Assembly: GCA_025531455.1 (NCBI GenBank)
Contig: JAMYHL010000093.1
Location: forward strand, 1 to 64,000
DNA from: Apiotrichum sp. Y4204
Lineage: Eukaryota; Basidiomycota; Tremellomycetes; Trichosporonales; Trichosporonaceae
Direction: 5' to 3'
DNA length: 64,000 nucleotides
In this document: positions 12,101 through 22,669 of the stretch, piece after piece
Position numbering within the stretch: position 1 is the first letter of the stretch
Layout: every line of letters starts with the position of its first letter
Program-made: the position numbers and the translations under genes
Notes under the pieces: model-generated
What the model was told of the DNA's origin: nothing
The model's input: the letters and a program-made list of their open reading frames with translations, nothing else
The model's database searches: none

Positions 12101-13500
12101 ATCGTCGGCGACTACCGTATGCATCACTGATAGCGGGAATGGGTGGGGGTGCATTTGATCTGATACCCTTTTTGGGTGGTGGTAGCTTCACAAAGACAGG
12201 AGGATCTGGGAGTATGGCAGTCTGGTTCGGACATTGCGGATGTGAGATGTTGTGTGGCGGTGGGAAAAGGGGGGAAGAACAAGGAGACGATGGCCGCGGA
12301 AGATTGAAATGAAAAAAAAAAAAAAAAGAACAGGCCGAAAACTAAAAGTATGGCCGAAAAAACAAAACCCCTCTTTGATGGCGCGTGGCGAGATCTCGCA
12401 CGCTCCTCCGGCTGAGTCACTCAGGCACAGACACCACTCAACCCACCGCCACCAAACGACACTACACCTGCATGCACCATGCACCACGATCCCACGACCG
12501 CCCTCCACATCCAAATTCCATGCAATGTGCAACCAATGCACAAATACGTAAATACCATCAAACTGACCCAACTGGCCCAACTGCGTGCAAAGGGAATGGC
12601 TCAGAATTCAGACACCGCATCCACACAGGCCTGCACGAATCGCTATAGCATACATGCTCTGGTGTCAACAAAACTCTTCCTCTGCATGACAACTCACCCC
12701 GCCACAGCCCTTGCCTTTTTCCTTTCACCCTTGCCAAGCCATTCTGGCCAGTAATGTCCGACATGATGACCACGGCATTCTTCTGCGTCTGCCCACGCAG
12801 AAATGCCTCACTCACACAATTACGCGGCGATTTACTCCAGCTCGCAACGCTCTCATCTCGGAGAAGGATTCAGCCATGCATCTACGGCTCACAGCTGAGG
12901 ACATACTATCACTGTATACCAGCCACATGCATGCATTCTGTTGTTATCCTGCTGCTGACCTGCAAATCTCTGGCAGTGAACCGGGCCCCGGGAACCGTGC
13001 TCGTGCCAGATCCGGCAAGATTCTAGAAGCGTGCCTGATCGAACACGTGCCTTGCGGTGAACAGGCGAAATGGACCGAAGAGTGGTTCGATTGGGTTCGA
13101 GCAAGTGTACCAGTAAAGCCAGTGGCATACCGTTTAGCCAGTGACACACAATCCATCTTTGGTTCAGATAGCTCAGATGGTAGTTGATATGTGAAAGGGG
13201 GAATGAGAGGAACGATGTCTCCTGGTATGTAGAGCACGTTCAATTGACTTTTGGCAAATTGGGGAGCAGCCGGCGGCTGATCGCGGCTGATCTGATCGCC
13301 ACAAATCCTCATCAGGATTTTTGCTCCGCGGCCTGCCACCTCGTCGCCTCTCATATCGTCCACGCTGAACCCTTCCTGAGTCGAGCTCTCTTGGCGCTAA
13401 AGGGCTAAGGGCAAATATGCCAGGCGCAGCGCTCGCGGCGCTGCGCGGCTCAAAAGCTCCACAAATTCAAAAATGACGGTGAAGGAACTGAATCCTCTTT
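9181..13500. other. 4.3-kb interval without recognisable genes
   Basis: No open frame here shows domain motifs, and none joins through good splice sites into a convincing protein. It holds low-complexity DNA: G-rich stretches at 9270-9640, an alternating CG run near 9860, an A-run near 9915-9928, C-runs of 6-8 at 10161-10204 and an A17 run near 12311-12327. It is far longer than most gaps here. It may hold INO80 upstream control DNA, a long non-coding RNA or a rapidly evolving gene I could not see. Confidence 0.5.
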
Positions 13501-13588
13501 TGACGAGAGTGGGATTCGAACCCACGTCCGAAGACTGCGGAAGGGAGAAACCTTAACACAGCGCCTTAGACCGCTCGGCCATCTCGCC
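13501..13588 (-). tRNA. tRNA-Leu(AAG) with a 10-nt intron
   Basis: Reading the minus strand, the acceptor GGCGAGA pairs with TCTCGTC (one G-T). The D arm is GCC/GGC and the anticodon stem CTGTG/CGCAG, with anticodon AAG. Ten extra bases follow position 37. A long variable arm (TCTTCGGA) typical of class II tRNAs is present. The T arm is GTGGG-TTCGAAT-CCCAC and the discriminator is A. Confidence 0.92.
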
Positions 13589-13776
13589 GTCGACAATTTT
13601 GGATCGGCGCGTCGATCACCACACACAAATAATCAGGCACGGCCACACGTCCCTCAACGCTGGTTTCAACATGCAATATGGAATGGAGTCATGGAATACA
13701 TAGCGCCGCCATATTACGTCGCCATATCACCTGTCCAGCCCATGTCGCCCTAGCGCCCCCTTCTATGCAATACAGA

Positions 13777-15502
13777 CTACTCCTGGCTAACCAGATGCCA
13801 CACGATACCAGTCTTGGAATTTGTGCTATACGCAAGAACGTTCCGTGTCGGACACCACGCCAGCGCGTTGACACTTCCGGTTATCGGGACCTTTGCAATC
13901 GTCGTTCGCGCAAACACCGCGAAGATGAAGATGCACGGGTCGTCGCCGCCAACGGCCAGCAGCTCGCCGTCGGGGGAGAACGCGGCGTGGCGGATTGCGG
14001 CTGTGGGCGCGTCAAAGTTGCGCTGTACGCTCCAGTCCTCGCTTGACAGGAGGGACACTCGGGCGTCCTGCCCGCCAATGGCAAAGAACCTCCCCAGAGG
14101 GTCAACGGCGAGGGCGAGCAACCCCACCACGTGGGGGACCTTGCGGTAGCATAACTGGAGCTGTTTGTGTTTCCGCTTTGCGAGATCGGCAGCGGCCTGG
14201 GCACGCTTTTCGGCCAGCTGCGCCTCGTTGGCCGCGGCCAATGCTTCGGCCTTGTCCTCTGCAGGTGTGGGTTGGCGGCTTCCTTTTCGTGAGGGAGCGG
14301 CGCTTGCTGGTGCGGATGGAGCGGCGGAAGGTGCGGCGGTAGCAGGCGCGGAAGCAGGAGCTGCAGATACGTCGGTCATCTCAACGTCGTCGTCAGGGCC
14401 CTGCACGGTGATCTCCAAGCCAGAAGCTTTGTCGCCTTCTTCTGCCTCGCCGTTTGCCTTGTCATCGTTTTCTGCCTCGCCGTTCGCCTTGTCGCCTTCC
14501 GCGTTCCCGTTCGTCTTGTCCTCGCTCTCGTCCTCTGCTTCTGCTGCTTCGCGCCCCTCGTCGTCTTCCGGAGCCTCACGCTCTTCCGCCTCCTCTTCAG
14601 GAGCCTCCCCGTTGGGAGTCGGTGCCGCTGCGGGCGATTCTACCTCGTTCTTCTTTGTGAGGCGTTCATCGACGGCCGACTTTGTCGGAGCTTCCGGAAG
14701 CGGCGGACGTTCCTCGAGCGGGTACCACCAGGATGTGAGAGACCCGTCATTGGATACCGCCATGAGCGCATCTCCTCCGAGCCAAAATCGCAACGAGTTC
14801 ATCTACGCGTCAGCGCCAGGACCTCGCTGAAGCCTCACCTCCTCGACGCCAATGTCAATCCCTGCTCCGCCCATCAGAATGTCGCTTCGCTGGACCCACG
14901 TCTCCCCTTCCTGGCGGAAGAAATACACCTCATCTCTCGTACTCCGAGGGCACACAGCCGCGAATTGCTGCCCAGACGGATGGAATGCAAGGTGCAACAC
15001 GTCGCCAGCGATTTTGATACTCGCAAGCGGCGCTGTCGGCTTCGTCACGTCCCACACGACGACGACACCGCCGCCGCTTGCGCCCTTACAGCATCCCGAT
15101 ACAAGAAGGTTGGGATCCGTAGGCGACCACGCGAGCGCAGCAATGTGGCCATTATGCGGGCTTGGTGTTTTGGACGAGCTCGGCAGCGCAACGCTGTGTC
15201 CCGCGTCAACGGCTACAGCGTTTGTAGACCCGCTCCGCGCCTGCGCCTCCCATATCCGCAGCCCCTTGAGCTCAGTCCCAGTCGCTACACGCCGTCCGTC
15301 GCAGCTCCACGCTATCGACTTGACCAGCTTCGAGTTGCCGCCGCGCACCTCGACCGACCGCCCGAAGCGGGGTACCTGTTGCCTGGTCAGCTCGGAGGCA
15401 ATGTCTTACAGCTGCAGTACGTACCGGAAGGTCGCGCTTCGCAAACGAATTCTGAGGGAACGCGTCGTAGCGTAGAAAACCGTCGATATAGTCGGTGCTC
15501 AT
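13777..15502 (-). CDS. TEX1: THO complex subunit, WD40 protein (THOC3/TEX1 type)
   Basis: Likely subunit of the THO/TREX complex, which couples transcription to mRNA packaging and export in the nucleus. Exons: 15502-15425, 15375-14839, 14802-13777; introns of 49 and 36 nt; 546 aa. WD40 signatures match the THOC3 order: VKSIAWSCDGRRVATGT near the start, IAALAWSPTDPNLLVSG, LHLAFHPSGQQFAAV, then IRHAAFSPDGELLAVGGDD and VNALAWCPTRNVLAYST. About 170 residues of Ala/Glu/Gly/Asp-rich low complexity with repeated DKANGEAE-like units (about 14170-14700) are inserted between WD repeats; normal THOC3 is about 350 aa and lacks this. The start is supported by the short first exon joining in phase. It could be another WD40 protein, but the repeat-by-repeat match favours THOC3. 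Confidence 0.8.
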
Positions 15503-16628
15503 GGTGTTTAAATGTTTGTGTGTCGAGGACAATGGATTTCGAACAATCTTGATCTTGTGATCCGCGCGATCCCGTTGTTGCATGTTGACGGCTCCGTCAT
15601 GTCCTGGATCCCAACAGTGAGGGACTGACGGAGCCAAACGAGAAATCTCGGAAGATGCACGTGATGTTACATAATATCCACAGATGGGCAGGACCTGGGG
15701 GCGTTAGGATCTACCAGGTCATCTGCGTCATCTGCTGATCGCGTTTTGTCGCGTCAGGGGGAGGGCGTTAGTCCTACGATCCTCCGTACGCTCTGTGCTC
15801 CGTGAGCGGATAACCCCTCGGCAAGCAACTACATTTTAGCGCACCAGCAGCCATGGATGCATGGAGTTTGTGCACTATGTGCACCGCAAGATCTGTATGC
15901 ACAGCATGCAGCAAGCGACCTCTTTCGCCACCACGCTGACAGTCGGTGCTGATGAGAACGGCTCTTCCGACGACGGCACATCCCTTTCTCAATTCTCAAG
16001 GGTTGCGCCGTGACGATTCCGAGATTCCGAGTTCTTCCGCTCATCCAAGGGATTGGATGCACTCTTTCGCACCGTTCTCGGAGTACCGGAGTACCGGAGT
16101 CGACTCGGCCGTGTCAAACGGTGAATGTGAGCCACACTCCGATCTTCCGAAGCGTCCCTCGGATCGTGATTGACCCGCTAATCGTGCTAATCGGCGAGAG
16201 CATAATATATCTAATTTCTAATTAGGTTCCGAATTCCCACTGCACGATGTTTCTCGCTTGTGCGCGCTTGGCTTCTGCCCCGCACGGTCGCCTCGCGCCT
16301 TCGTGCCTCCGCGTCCCTCCCCCGGCGCCCCCGAGCCCCGCGTAACAACCCCAAAACACGTCACAGAAGGGAAGCGCGGCCCCCTCCCCCGATTCCCCCA
16401 CAGACTCCGGCTATTTGGTGCGCGTAACACACACACAGAGACAGAGCACAACGACAAAAGGAAGGCACGGCGCACCCACCACTTATCCCAGCTCCCAGCT
16501 CCTCCCAGGTGTGTGCCCCCCATCCCGAGCTGTCCGCTTATGTTACCTGGCACTGTTGCTTCTTGTTGTCTCTCTTCTCTTCTCCCATCGTCACCTCCGG
16601 CCGCTTGCCCCCATCCAGAGTACCCGCC
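15503..16628. other. Divergent upstream region of THOC3 and adenylate kinase
   Basis: Likely holds both promoters. The part next to the kinase ATG is pyrimidine-rich, as expected of a leader. Short tandem words such as gagtaccg occur at 16081-16100. No gene is seen. Confidence 0.5.
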
Positions 16629-17962
16629 ATGTCGACTCGCAACATTACCAGGAAGATTCTGCTCATGGGCCAGCCTGGATCGGGCAAGTACGTATTCCGT
16701 CAATGAACAGTGAGGGGTCATGTCAAGTGCTAACCACGCGCGCAGGGCAAGTCGATCGCGACCTCTGACGAACCCACTTACTGACGCACATTGCAGGGCA
16801 CGCTGACCGCGAGGTGAGGCTACCCAGACTCTCGCCAGCTGAACAATACTCACCAGCAGGCTCGTCCAAGCATACGACATTGCCTTTGTGTCTACAGGTG
16901 ACGTCCTTCGCCGCGAGATCGCTGCGAAGAGCGATGTTGGAAAGAAGGCGGAGAAGATTGTCGCCAGCGGTGGTATGTACTTGATTTCCTCCCTTTGCGA
17001 CACTCTGTGGAGCTCTGTGCAGTTCATCCCGCTCACAACCCAGGCTTCGTTGGCGACAACCTCATGCTCGACCTCGTTAAGCCCGAGCTCGAGCGCCTAA
17101 AGACCAAGGTGAGCTATCTAGCACCGTCTGAGCTGACAGATCAGAACTGGGTTCTTGACGGTTTCCCTCGGACGCTCGACCAAGGTCGCCTTCTTCATAA
17201 CGCGTACAACGATGAGGTGGGCTTGTGTCGCATCGTCTTTCTCTGACCAGTCAGAAGAGCAGGATCAACATGATCGTGAAGCTCAACGTTCCGGACTCGG
17301 TGATCCTGGACCGCATCCAAGGTAAGCGATTCTGGGCTGTGGAATGGCTTTCGATAACTGCCGGAGTGCATCCGCGCGCCGTTGTTCAGTCGACCACGAA
17401 TGTCACCCGGCAGTCGCGATATGAGTCTCACAGTCAACATGCACCCAGCCGGGCCCTGAAATCCCAGCCTCTTTGGTCGAATACTGACATTCAGCTCGCT
17501 GGGTCCATCTCCCTTCCGGACGTGTCTACAATGACACCTTCAATCCGCCCAAGGTTTCCGGTCGTGATGACGTGACTGGCGAGCCGCTAAGCAAGCGCCC
17601 GGACGACACGCCCGAGGTCTTCCAGAAGCGCTTGGCCACCTACTATTCGGAGACGGCTCCCCTGATGGAGGTGAGTATCCCGGGGTGGACCAATGCTCTG
17701 GCATCCGGATATACTTGTACTCGTGCTCACTACCCAGTACTACTCTCAGGTCTACCCGGACGCGGTGCACTCTCTCTCCGGCTCGACGTCGGACGAGATT
17801 TGGCCCAAGCTGATGGCTCTCGTCGAGGAAGCTGGCCTGGTTCACCGTCAGAAGGATCTGCCCAATGCCGACCCCGAGGTCACCCACACCCGTGAGGAGG
17901 CGGACGACCTCCGCGACTCGCACGAGGTGCCCGTCGGCGACAAGATGGCGCATCTCCGGTAA
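16629..17962 (+). CDS. ADK2: Adenylate kinase, AK3/Adk2-like (GTP:AMP phosphotransferase)
   Basis: Transfers phosphate between a nucleoside triphosphate and AMP; the AK3 branch works in mitochondria and prefers GTP. Proposed exons: 16629-16687, 16746 (one base), 16797-16813, 16860-16972, 17044-17108, 17145-17216, 17255-17321, 17495-17670, 17738-17962; 264 aa. Motifs: P-loop GQPGSGKGT, AMP-site [24 protein letters not shown], and an AK3-type lid ([33 protein letters not shown]). [13 protein letters not shown] resembles the AK3 C-terminus and is followed by an acidic extension. All phases after the P-loop close. The join at the P-loop fits no single canonical intron (see findings). No clear mitochondrial presequence is visible; Adk2 in yeast also lacks a cleaved one. 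The AK3 subtype is inferred from the lid and C-terminus. Confidence 0.9.
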
Positions 17963-18521
17963 CTGTGTTAGCGGCCACAGTAAGAATTTAGGTCCATAAA
18001 CGATACAACACGCTCTGTGTTTAGATGTAGCTATAGCAACAGCGACAACGCGCTTGGTTTGTACTGGCCCGTATGGGGCCATGTGTCATGCACAGCCATC
18101 CAACTGAGTGAGTGCCGTTGGGTATACTGATGTGCTCCATCCCGGTCGGTTCCAGCTGGGACTGGGCTGCTCAGCTCGGCCTAGTAGCAATGATGACCCA
18201 GGTGCTTTTTCCGAACAGCTATTGCTACCGTTCAAGATCACATATAGTACATCTAGCTTCAAACTGACCGTTCTGACCCGACCGAGCCAATGGAACAGAT
18301 CTTGCTCATCTCTTCTGCCCACTGGCATGACGTTCACCAATCAGGGTGGCGCTCGGGGGGGCCGGAACACCCTCCGGTAGACAATGAAACTCCAGCCATT
18401 GGACCTCCTCCCTCGCCCCCGCCTTCGATCCCGCTCGGCGCGCCCCCTCGCGGCCGTCTCCGCCCCCTCGCGGCCGTCTCCGCCCCTCGCACCCCCCAAA
18501 AACGAAGCGGCACCGCCGCGA
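17963..18521. other. Interval before tRNA-Phe
   Basis: No gene seen. A unit of about 24 nt (ctcgcggccgtctccgcccc type) is repeated twice or more at 18445-18490. Confidence 0.5.
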
Positions 18522-18606
18522 TGGAGCCAGGGTGGATCGAACACCCGACCTAGCGATATGATGACTGGACTTCAGTCGCTCGCTCTCCCAGCTGAGCTAT
18601 GTCTCC
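18522..18606 (-). tRNA. tRNA-Phe(GAA) with a 12-nt intron
   Basis: On the minus strand the acceptor GGAGACA pairs with TGGCTCC with one A-G mismatch. The D arm is GCTC/GAGC and the anticodon stem AGCGA/TCGCT. Anticodon GAA is followed by G and about 12 extra bases at the usual intron site. The T arm is GGGTG-TTCGATC-CACCC and the discriminator is A. Confidence 0.92.
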
Positions 18607-19042
18607 ATACTCTGCGGCTTTCGGCGCGGCGTCGGCGTGGGAACGGGTTTCGGGACGCGCTCGGCGTCGGCAGCTGTCAGAGTCGTCGTGGGTAGCGCGA
18701 AGAGAAATGAGATGGCCAAGCCGAGGCCGCTTTGACAGCGTACTGGCCCGCACGGCTCGATATGAGCTCTCGATGACTGACTTGCGACGACTGATTCGCT
18801 CTTCGGAAGAGACGAGCGCGCCACTGACGTTGCAAACTGCTTCTCAACCACGGGCTTGAGGCGTGACATGTCTCCGTCTCGCGTCTCGACATCTCCTTCG
18901 CCTCGTCGCAGTCTTCTCTTCCCTCTTTCGGAGACATTGGAGACATTGGAGATCCCCGCCCGATTGGCATTGCGTCGTTGGTGGCTCCCGTAATCCGACT
19001 AACAAAAGGTTCATCTCCGCGGCTCGGCCTCGGAGACGGCGC
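18607..19042. other. Interval between tRNA-Phe and tRNA-Val
   Basis: Open frames on both strands lack motifs and codon support; nothing else recognised. Confidence 0.5.
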
Positions 19043-19128
19043 TGACGTTTGGCGGGGTCGAACCGCCGACCTCATGCGTAACGCTGCAAGTGTTAAGCAT
19101 GCGCTCTAACCAACTGAGCTAAATCGCC
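19043..19128 (-). tRNA. tRNA-Val(AAC) with a 12-nt intron
   Basis: On the minus strand the acceptor GGCGATT pairs with AAACGTC (one G-T, one A-A mismatch). The D arm is GCTC/GAGC. The anticodon stem CATGC/GCATG encloses TTAACA plus 12 extra bases; the anticodon is AAC. The T arm is GGCGG-TTCGACC-CCGCC and the discriminator is A. Confidence 0.92.
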
Positions 19129-19787
19129 GACGAGAACGGCTCCGAGGGCTGCGTAGAGCGCGAATTCGATCGTGAGGGAGGGAACAGGAGGTCGGGAGAT
19201 TCGTCCGATGTGGCCGGCGTTGGAGTTGAGTGGATTTGGGGCGTGGATCCTGTGCCGTGTGCATTGTGAGAACGGCGTTGAATCGAGAACGTCTTGACAT
19301 TGACACACACGAGGTACTGTATTCTGTGGGTCATCTTTGGTGTCACATCCGTGATGCCTTTCCAAGCCATGAGGAGGACCTGTGCAAAACCCGGAAGCTA
19401 CACTGCTATTGACTAGATAGCTATATAAGAGGGTTGTATACGTTGTTGCTCTGTCAACAAGGTGGCTGCCACGAAAGGGCCATGAAAACAAGAAAGAACT
19501 TCACAAAAAGCGGTGCGATTAGAAATAAATCGAAATGAATAGCAGCAAAGCAGAGCTGTCACACTCACGAGGAAGCCTCGCTGTCGGGGCTATCCGTTTC
19601 TCTCGGCTTACCCGGGTCGACGTTTGATAGAATAACTGCACGGCGAGGCGAGAGGATGGGAGATGCTTCCTCCATGACGATGAAGTGACGCTGCCTTCAT
19701 CCTGAAACTACATCATCAACGTGTGTCTCATCGCCAATGCTACAATTACCTCCCCAATGAAACTCGAACGTATGGAACATACAGCCC
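19129..19787. other. Interval between tRNA-Val and the P450 3' end
   Basis: No supported gene; includes the probable P450 3' UTR on the minus strand. Confidence 0.5.
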
Positions 19788-21367
19788 TCACTCCGCCTGG
19801 AGCGCCGTGACCGTCATTGGCAACCTCGCGCCCTTTTCCTCCTGGCCTTTAACGTACGGACGCATGCCCACGATTGCGCGCGAGGTGATCTCGACTCCCG
19901 GCGCAGGACTGAACGCAAATGCGCGGAGGAGCGCAAAGAGCGTGACCTTGATTTCGGCGACGGCGAAGCGCCAGCCGAGACACGTGCGCGGCCCCGAGAT
20001 AAAGGTAAGGAGGTTGTATGGCGCCGGGATGTCGGGGGTGGGGTGCGGGCGCGAAAATCTGTCGGGATTGAACTCGTTCGCGTCAGGACCCCACAGCTCG
20101 GGGCTGCGGTTCATCGCGATGAGGGGAATGTACAGCGCCTGGCCCTTCTTGACGTGCAGTGTGTCGATTAGTCGGCCGTCGCGCCCCTTGATTGGCGAGG
20201 AGAGGGGGACGGCCGTGTCGACGCGCGCTTCGCGGTGGTCCTCGGGAATCGGCGCGTCGAGGCGGAGCACTTCACGGACGACGGCGTCGAGGAACGGGAG
20301 GGACTGGAGCGTATCGTAGTCTGGGTCGGCGGGGACGGATAGGACTTCAGCGCGGAGACGGTCCTGAATTTCTGGATGTACAGCAAGCCGGTGCAGCGCC
20401 CAGGTCAGCGCTGCGGTCGTCGTTTCGTGTCCTGCAAACAGGGCGGTCATGACGAGTGAGTCGACCTCGTCGTTACTCAGCCTCTGGCTTGATTCCCCCG
20501 AGTTTGCACGGATTACGAGCGAGAGGAGGTCACGCCTGTCGGAGCCGGTATCGACGTCCGCCTGGCCCGCCTCGACGAGCCGGCGGCTCATCTCCCGCAC
20601 GGCGGCGCACCCTTGGTGATGCTTAGCCGCGCCCTTGTTCGGCAAATGGAGGAGGACGGGAAACACGATTTGGAGCCCCGTCAGCGCGTCGAGGCTGTCA
20701 AACGGCGCGACAATGTCGCGGAACGCCTCTCCCAACGCATTATTCGGATTTCCCAGGTCGGGCGTGTCAAACCCGCAGCTTCCCAGCAGATCGAGGGCGG
20801 TGCGGAATGCCTCGGTCATCATGTCCACCTCGCCGCGGCCGTGTTCGAGACTGTCCGAAATGCGCCGCACGAGCGCACCGACCGCATCGTGCATCATGGG
20901 CATCATACCCTTTATCGCCCCCGGGGAGAATGCAGGGCTCATGATCCGCCGCATGCGCCGGTGGTCGGGCACATCGGCCGTGATGATCCCGTCGCCCATG
21001 ATCCGCCGCATGAACCCCCGGGATATCGGTAGCTGCCCAAACCTCGCGTCGTCGCCGAGGACGTGCATCGCCGCGCCCACGTCTGCCAGCACAATGTTCT
21101 GCTTGCCCAGCACGTGTGAGTACCGGAATACCTGCGATCAGCGGGGAAAACACAAGATGTATAGCTTGCCTTGCCGTGGCGTGCGATCCAGCGCGGGTGG
21201 ATGTCTACGACGCGCACGCTCAGCTCCTCCCCGAACTCGCCCCAGAAACGCGAGGGCGCGTCCGGCCCGGGGAGGTTCGCGAGGTACGGGTCGCGCCGCC
21301 GGAACAGGAAGAGGGCGCCGACGGCGACGAGAGCTAGCGCGACGAGGATACCACGCCAGTCGACCAT
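19788..21367 (-). CDS. Cytochrome P450 monooxygenase
   Basis: Membrane-anchored haem monooxygenase, probably at the ER, substrate unknown. Exons 21367-21170 and 19788-21131 give 513 aa. The N-terminus has an anchor (GILVALALVAVGALFLF) followed by basic residues and the LPGPDAP hinge. The second exon holds the I-helix AGHETTT, the K-helix EVLR, FNPDRFS and the haem-binding FISGPRTCLGWRF. The intron (21132-21169, 38 nt) begins GCAAGC instead of GT. It is needed to join HGK to VFRYSHVLG in frame. The CYP family cannot be named from sequence alone. Across the 1.3-kb upstream gap lies sulfide:quinone oxidoreductase on the other strand; no functional link is evident. Confidence 0.93.
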
Positions 21368-21943
21368 TGGGGTGTTCGACTTGTGAGAAATGTTGGAAGA
21401 GGAGACGACGTGGGAGTGGATCCAACTCTCCAGGCTGTTTAAGCGTTTACGCTCATCAACACTATGCTTCTGCGACCCACACGGCAGCGCGCAGCATACG
21501 CAACATGGATCGTATGATGCAACGATGATCCCCCTCCATGCCGGCAGCTGCTCAGCAGAAGCAGAACGGGTGCCTAGACTGAGCCTAAGAGCCACTCGAG
21601 CGCAGACTAACCTCACTCTCTCCGCAGTCTAGTCCTAGCGTCTCCCTACGGTGCAAAGAACCTTGTCTAGATATCTTGATGGCAAGGCGCAAGCTGCATG
21701 TCGGAAAGTCCTCGATCCTCGAGGGTGAGCTGGAGAACGCACACTTGCCCGACAAGGTATACGGTAACCGCTTCAGAGCGCGCAGCACGGCGTACACCTC
21801 GCGCAGCTGCTCCCCGCTCAAACAGCCTGCGGGCCATCAACGCTCGATACGTTCGACCCGCGCAGCCCGCGAGGCCGCCAGGTCGCCCAGATCGGGTTCG
21901 TGGCGCCAGCAGGAACAAAAAGTATCGACAAACCCAAAAACTT
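21368..21943. other. P450 upstream region
   Basis: Probable promoter and leader of the P450 gene; no other gene seen. Confidence 0.45.
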
Positions 21944-22014
21944 TACACTGTAAGGGAGTCGAACCCCTGCCGCGTCGATGGCAACGACGCATGATACCGT
22001 TTCACCAACAGTGT
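21944..22014 (-). tRNA. tRNA-Gly(GCC), intronless
   Basis: On the minus strand the acceptor ACACTGT pairs perfectly with ACAGTGT. The D arm is GTGA/TATC-type with one wobble. The anticodon stem CGTCG/CGACG has loop TTGCCAT and anticodon GCC. The T arm is AGGGG-TTCGACT-CCCTT and the discriminator is A. It starts with an A1-U72 pair, unusual for tRNA-Gly, which normally starts with G. Confidence 0.88.
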
Positions 22015-22669
22015 TATACAAACGAGATCTTTTGGTCACGTGGCCCCTGAACGGAACCCAGTCTCCACCGCAGTGCACACGATTCTCACTTTGCTTGGCG
22101 CGGTCGGTTCCCCTTCTGGTCTCGGGCCAACGGGATGTTGTCATCCGCGGTCCGCGATCCGGCCACACCCGACCGGCCATCAACGCCTCCTTCCCCTCTC
22201 CGGCTCGAGATATTTCCGATGACGTGCTCGATAAGGTTGATAATTGATAGATTTCCATGTCGCGAGAAGAAAAAAAAACTGGGCAAACTCTGGGCCTCCT
22301 GGGCCCATCAACAAGACTCCTGAATGGCAATTATGCTGTCACTTTTTTTCTCTCGGTGCGCACGTATGCATGCATGTACGTAGTGTGCTGTTTGGATGCT
22401 GATGAATCATACGCAATTGTTAGCACGCCAGCAGGAAGCGGCGGGCAGCATGGAATGAAGGGACGAGGGATGAGGTGATGAATGGAAGCCGCGCGCGCTG
22501 TGTCGCCATCCGCATCTTGGGCCATTGTCTATTATCATCATCAGTATCTCATCTCGCTTTCATCACCTCTCCCCCCCCTCCCTGTCCATTCCTTTTGTTG
22601 TTGGCTCTGGCCACTCCACCCATCTCCTCCCCTATTCTCTCCTTTCCTCCTCTCGTCCATCACTACAAA
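22015..22669. other. Upstream region of sulfide:quinone oxidoreductase
   Basis: A C/T-rich tract runs from about 22555 to the ATG and looks like the leader. Nothing else recognised. Confidence 0.5.

Noticed and set aside
16218..17036. 272-codon open frame antisense to adenylate kinase
   Set aside because: It overlaps the kinase exons and its leader and has no domain; it is a GC-rich shadow frame.
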